A stretch of DNA of 32,352 nucleotides from Parafrankia irregularis (lineage in GTDB: Bacteria > Actinomycetota > Actinomycetes > Frankiales > Frankiaceae), in contig NZ_FAOZ01000053.1 in assembly GCF_001536285.1 (NCBI RefSeq), forward strand, positions 1 through 32,352, given 5' to 3'. Below the pieces are notes generated by a model. It saw only the letters and a list, made by a program, of their open reading frames with translations, was not told the origin of the DNA and made no database searches. Below, in pieces: positions 29,304 to 32,352 of the stretch; position 1 is the stretch's first letter, and each line of letters opens with the position of its first letter. The translations under genes were made by a program, and so were the position numbers.

Positions 29304-31775
29304 TCAGCCGATCATCAGCGGATCGAGCTGGACCCGCACCCGGTCCGCGCGGCGGGCGTCAAGTGTGCCGCGGGCCGCCCGCAACGCGCGGGCCAGCTCA
29401 GCGCCCTGATGCCGCCGGACCCGGATGATCAGGCGCTCGACCTCCTCGCCCGGACCCTGATCGTGCGCGGCGACCGCGTGCTGTTCCTCGGCCGCACCGC
29501 CCTCCACCGCGCCACCGCCTTCCACCCGATCCGGCCCGGTCTGGCGGCCGGGGCGCGCGGGCCGCGTGGGGCGGGCGGGACGGGTGCCGCCGGAGACCCG
29601 GCGCGGTACCGGTACCGGCACCGGGCCGAGCACGTCCGCGCCGTCCGGCAGCCTGGCCGCGGCGAGCAGCTCGCCAAGCGCGGCCGGGGTGCCCTCGACG
29701 GCCGCGACCCTGCTGGCGGGCGGAAAACCCAGCTCGGCACGTTCATCCGCCTCACGCCCGACGAACTGAGCGGGATCCCACCGCACCAGCGCCTGGACCG
29801 GGCCGAGGCCGAGATCGGCCGCGACCACCACGAGACCACCGGCCTCGGCGGGCCGGGCCAGCGCGGCGGCCGCCAGCCATCTGCGCAGGCTCTCCTCCCC
29901 CGCGCGCAGATCGGGCCGGCCCAGCAACGCCCAGCCGTCCAGCAGGAGAACGGCCCCGTAGCCGCCGGCCGCGACCGGCTCGGCGCCCGGCGTCGCGATG
30001 ACCAGCATGGGCTCCCCCGGCACCGTGGCCAGCACGGTGTCCCGCCCCGAGGTACGAACCGGCACTCCGGGAAACGCCCGGCCCAGCTCCTCCGCCGTGC
30101 GGCGATCACCGACGACCGAGGCTCGCAGCTGGTCGCCGCCGCAGTTCCCGCACCGCCAGCCGCCCGTGGGCCGCCCCGCCTGCCCCGCCCGGGTGGGGTC
30201 GGCCGGCCGAGGAACCGGCCGGCCGCACCAGCGGCACGCCAGCGCGGCCGCGGACGAGGTACGCCCCAGCGGCCCCGAGCAGGCCCGGCAGCGGGCCGGG
30301 CGACGGCATCGCGCGCAGGCGATCGACGGCTGGTAGCCGCGTCGGGGCACCTGCACGAGCGCTGGCACACCCGCGGCGAGGGCGGCCCGCACCGCCCGGA
30401 CCGCGAGCGACGGCAGCCGGGCGGCCCTGGCCGCCGGGTCGATCGACGCCTCGAAGTCGGAGCCGACCGGCTCGACGCGCGGGGCGAGCCGCCGCAGGGC
30501 GTCTCGGCCGGGTCCGAGCCGGCCCGCCCAGCCGACCCGGACCAGTGCCTCGGCCTCCACCGACGGGGAGAAGCCGCCGACGAGAACCGCGCAGCCTTCC
30601 TCCCGGGCGCGCAGGACCGCGACGTCCCGGGTGTGCGGGTAGGGGGCACGCGGCTCGGCGTGCAGGTCATCGCCGTCGTCCCACACCACCAGCAGGCCGA
30701 GGTCCACCACCGGCGCGAAGATCGCCGCCCGGGTGCCCACCACCACCCGCGCCTGGCCACGGCGGACGGCGAGGAAACGCCGGTACCGCTCCTCGGGACC
30801 GAGGTCGGCCCGCAGCACCAGCGGTGGTGACGGGTCGACCGCCGAAACGCCCGTCGGCACCGAGCCCACCGACGACGAGCCCACCGACGACGAGGCCAGC
30901 GACGACGAGGCCAGCGAGCCGGCCAGGGCCGCGGCGACCCGGTCGACATCCCGATGGTCCGGGACGACGACGAGCGCGCCACGGCCGGACGCAGCGGTCG
31001 CCGCGACGGCCGAGGCGATCATCTCCGGCCAGGACGGGCCGGGGGGCGCCCACCACACGGCGCGCGGCGAGGCGCCACTCGCCAGCGCGCGCAGGAAGGC
31101 GGGCCCGTCCGGGCAGATCGACCAGTCCGCCCGGCCGGGCTCGGGAACGGATTCGGTCGCCTCCGACGGATCCTGCCGGCCGGCCGAACCACCGGCCTGT
31201 CCGCCGGACGAACCGTCGGCATGGGACGCGACGGCTCCGCCATCCGGCGGCAGGCCCGCCGTCTCGGCCCGGGCGTGCCGAGGCGGGACCGCCAGCCGCA
31301 GCACGTCGGCCATCGTTCCCGCGTACCGGTCGGCGACAGACCGGGCCAGCCGTGCGATCGGCGGCGACAACACGGACACCGGGGACACCGATCGGGCGAT
31401 CGGGGCCAGCCGCCCCTCGTGGTCGGAGCTGGCGCACCGCTCCAGCACGATTCCGTCCACCAGACGCCCGGCGAACCGGACCCGCACCCGTGAGCCTGCC
31501 ACCACCGCGGCGGCCAGCGAGGCCGGGACCAGGTAGTCGAACGGCCGGTCGAGATGGACCAGCGGGGTGTCGATCATGACACGGGCGACCGGCAGCTCGT
31601 CGGCCACTGCGACGGGCTTACCTTTGGCCGTTCGTCCGCCCGTGCCCGCTCGTGCTCCGCGCCCGGCGCCGGTCAGCCCGGTGGAACGATCCGCGCCCCC
31701 GGCGCTGGCAGTGCCCGATGAACCTCGAGCGCCCGTGGAGCCACCAGTGCTCGGGCCCTCGAGGCCCGGGATCAC
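29304..31775 (-). CDS. priA: Primosomal protein N' (PriA) without helicase motifs
   Basis: PriA-like replication restart protein. The N-terminal 3'-DNA-binding domain (VMIDTPLVHLDRPFDYLVP and VRVRFAGRLVDGIV) and the zinc-binding region (four CxxC pairs around CARCRRP, CRACSG, CRWCGRP, CGNCGG) are clear. The Walker A (GxGKT) is absent, and the DEAH position reads WDDGDDLH, so it cannot be an ordinary ATP-driven helicase. This is typical of actinobacterial PriA. Ser/Ala-rich and Gly/Pro-rich linkers are inserted, one made of a 15-bp repeat. I favour GTG 31775 (823 aa), which has GGGAG 4 nt upstream. GTG 31820 is the alternative. Confidence 0.88.
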   Translation of the reverse strand: MIPGLEGPSTGGSTGARGSSGTASAGGADRSTGLTGAGRGARAGTGGRTAKGKPVAVADELPVARVMIDTPLVHLDRPFDYLVPASLAAAVVAGSRVRVRFAGRLVDGIVLERCASSDHEGRLAPIARSVSPVSVLSPPIARLARSVADRYAGTMADVLRLAVPPRHARAETAGLPPDGGAVASHADGSSGGQAGGSAGRQDPSEATESVPEPGRADWSICPDGPAFLRALASGASPRAVWWAPPGPSWPEMIASAVAATAASGRGALVVVPDHRDVDRVAAALAGSLASSSLASSSVGSSSVGSVPTGVSAVDPSPPLVLRADLGPEERYRRFLAVRRGQARVVVGTRAAIFAPVVDLGLLVVWDDGDDLHAEPRAPYPHTRDVAVLRAREEGCAVLVGGFSPSVEAEALVRVGWAGRLGPGRDALRRLAPRVEPVGSDFEASIDPAARAARLPSLAVRAVRAALAAGVPALVQVPRRGYQPSIACARCRRPARCRACSGPLGRTSSAAALACRWCGRPVPRPADPTRAGQAGRPTGGWRCGNCGGDQLRASVVGDRRTAEELGRAFPGVPVRTSGRDTVLATVPGEPMLVIATPGAEPVAAGGYGAVLLLDGWALLGRPDLRAGEESLRRWLAAAALARPAEAGGLVVVAADLGLGPVQALVRWDPAQFVGREADERAELGFPPASRVAAVEGTPAALGELLAAARLPDGADVLGPVPVPVPRRVSGGTRPARPTRPARPGRQTGPDRVEGGGAVEGGAAEEQHAVAAHDQGPGEEVERLIIRVRRHQGAELARALRAARGTLDARRADRVRVQLDPLMIG
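30856..30915. repeat. 15-bp tandem repeat inside priA
   Basis: Units of GACGACGAG(C/G)CCA(C/G)C type occupy 30871-30885, 30886-30900 and 30901-30915 (the last two identical), with a partial unit before. They encode the LASSS/VGSSS pentapeptides of a PriA linker. Confidence 0.92.
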
Positions 31776-32002
31776 CGCGCTCCCGTCGTCCACCAAGCAT
31801 TCGTACCAGCCGGGCCCCACGGAACCAGAGCGCGGCCGGGCCTCTTCGGCGACGGATCACCGAACGGCCACGGATCATCGCGCAGCGGGCACACGCATCG
31901 TTGAACGCCACCCGCACGTACTCGAACGCCGCCGGGCCACCCACCGCACAATGCCGTCAATCCGCCATAAAAGGGGCGCAGAGTCATCTGGCGGTCCGCA
32001 AG
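31776..32002. other. Spacer between priA and the insertion sequence
   Basis: I see no recognisable gene. The frames here do not resemble any protein I know. This should be the priA upstream region, but I found no convincing promoter. Confidence 0.5.
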
Positions 32003-32352
32003 ACTTGACGATTTTGGTCGTTCTCACAGCTTGTCTTCAGGGGGTCATCGCACAGGCTTCTGCGTAGACCTGTGATGGTGTCTTCCAACCCAGGGTCTGT
32101 CGAGGTCGGGCGTTGAGCTGAGCGGCGACGCGAGCGAGGTCGTCGGGGGTATGGACGGACAGGTCGGTGCCCTTGGGGAAGTACTGGCGGAGCAGACCGT
32201 TGGTGTTCTCGTTGCTACCGCGTTGCCAGGGGCTGTGGGGATCGCAGAAGTAGACCGGGATCCCGGTCGCGACGGTGAACCGGGCATGCCGCATCATCTC
32301 GACGCCCTGGTCCCAGGTCACCGAACGGCGTAGCCGCTCGGGGATCCCGGCC
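32003..32352. mobile_element. IS30-family insertion sequence, one end only
   Basis: It contains the 3' part of an IS30 transposase gene. The end near 32005 (TTGACGATTTTGGTCGTTCT, just past the transposase stop) is a plausible terminal inverted repeat. The other end lies outside the window, so the boundary and any target duplication are approximate. Confidence 0.6.
32037..32352 (-). CDS. IS30-family transposase, C-terminal part (starts outside the window)
   Basis: This is a DDE transposase. The visible ~104 residues are open to the window edge and cover the end of the catalytic core: [13 protein letters not shown] with the second Asp, [30 protein letters not shown] with the catalytic Glu, and the [18 protein letters not shown]-terminus. 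This is very typical of IS30. The protein is intact as far as seen. The start is beyond 32352. Confidence 0.93.
   Translation of the reverse strand, partial: AGIPERLRRSVTWDQGVEMMRHARFTVATGIPVYFCDPHSPWQRGSNENTNGLLRQYFPKGTDLSVHTPDDLARVAAQLNARPRQTLGWKTPSQVYAEACAMTP

Overview
The window is a high-GC actinobacterial chromosome segment, most like Frankia and its relatives. Three things point there: the first ~97 bases are the 5' end of an actinobacterial 16S rRNA gene, the genes are very GC-rich at third codon positions, and the gene order (argCJBDFRGH; infC-rpmI-rplT-trmH-kinase-pheS-pheT; ribE-ribBA-ribH with an FMN riboswitch; fmt-rsmB) is the actinobacterial one. The genus is an inference. Every gene I can support lies on the minus strand, in the same direction as the rRNA operon.

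Layout, from low coordinate to high (against transcription): 1-600, start of an rrn operon with leader, promoter and a perfect CRP/GlxR-type site; 820-10520, the arginine operon argC-J-B-D-F-R-G-H plus a 3-methyladenine DNA glycosylase, driven by a promoter embedded in two ARG boxes at argC; 10674-18105, the translation operon infC-rpmI-rplT, an SpoU-family rRNA methyltransferase, a PAS sensor kinase, pheS and pheT; 18713-21557, an SseB-like protein and a proline-rich MinD/ParA-like protein; 21912-24861, riboflavin genes ribE-ribBA-ribH under an FMN riboswitch; 25096-31775, rpe, rsmB, fmt, a possible 50-residue membrane peptide, def and a helicase-defective PriA; 32003-32352, the end of an IS30-family element running off the window.

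The genes are tightly packed. Start and stop codons overlap (ATGA, GTGA, TTGA, CTGA or TGATG) at argJ/argB, argB/argD, argD/argF, argF/argR, trmH/kinase, ribE/ribBA, ribBA/ribH and fmt/rsmB, and probably argH/mpg, so translational coupling is the general rule. Several starts are non-canonical: infC probably starts at ATC, the kinase at TTG and the glycosylase probably at CTG.

The most unusual feature is a scatter of short tandem repeats, mostly with a 15-bp unit. They have unrelated sequences yet occur at about ten places: inside argB, pheT, ribE, fmt, priA and the ParA-like gene as in-frame pentapeptide repeats, and also in spacers. The arginine operator is the second highlight. It has a -35/-10 pair with a 17-bp spacer, overlaid by two ARG boxes 20 bp apart, and its predicted transcription start is only a few bases from the argC ATG.
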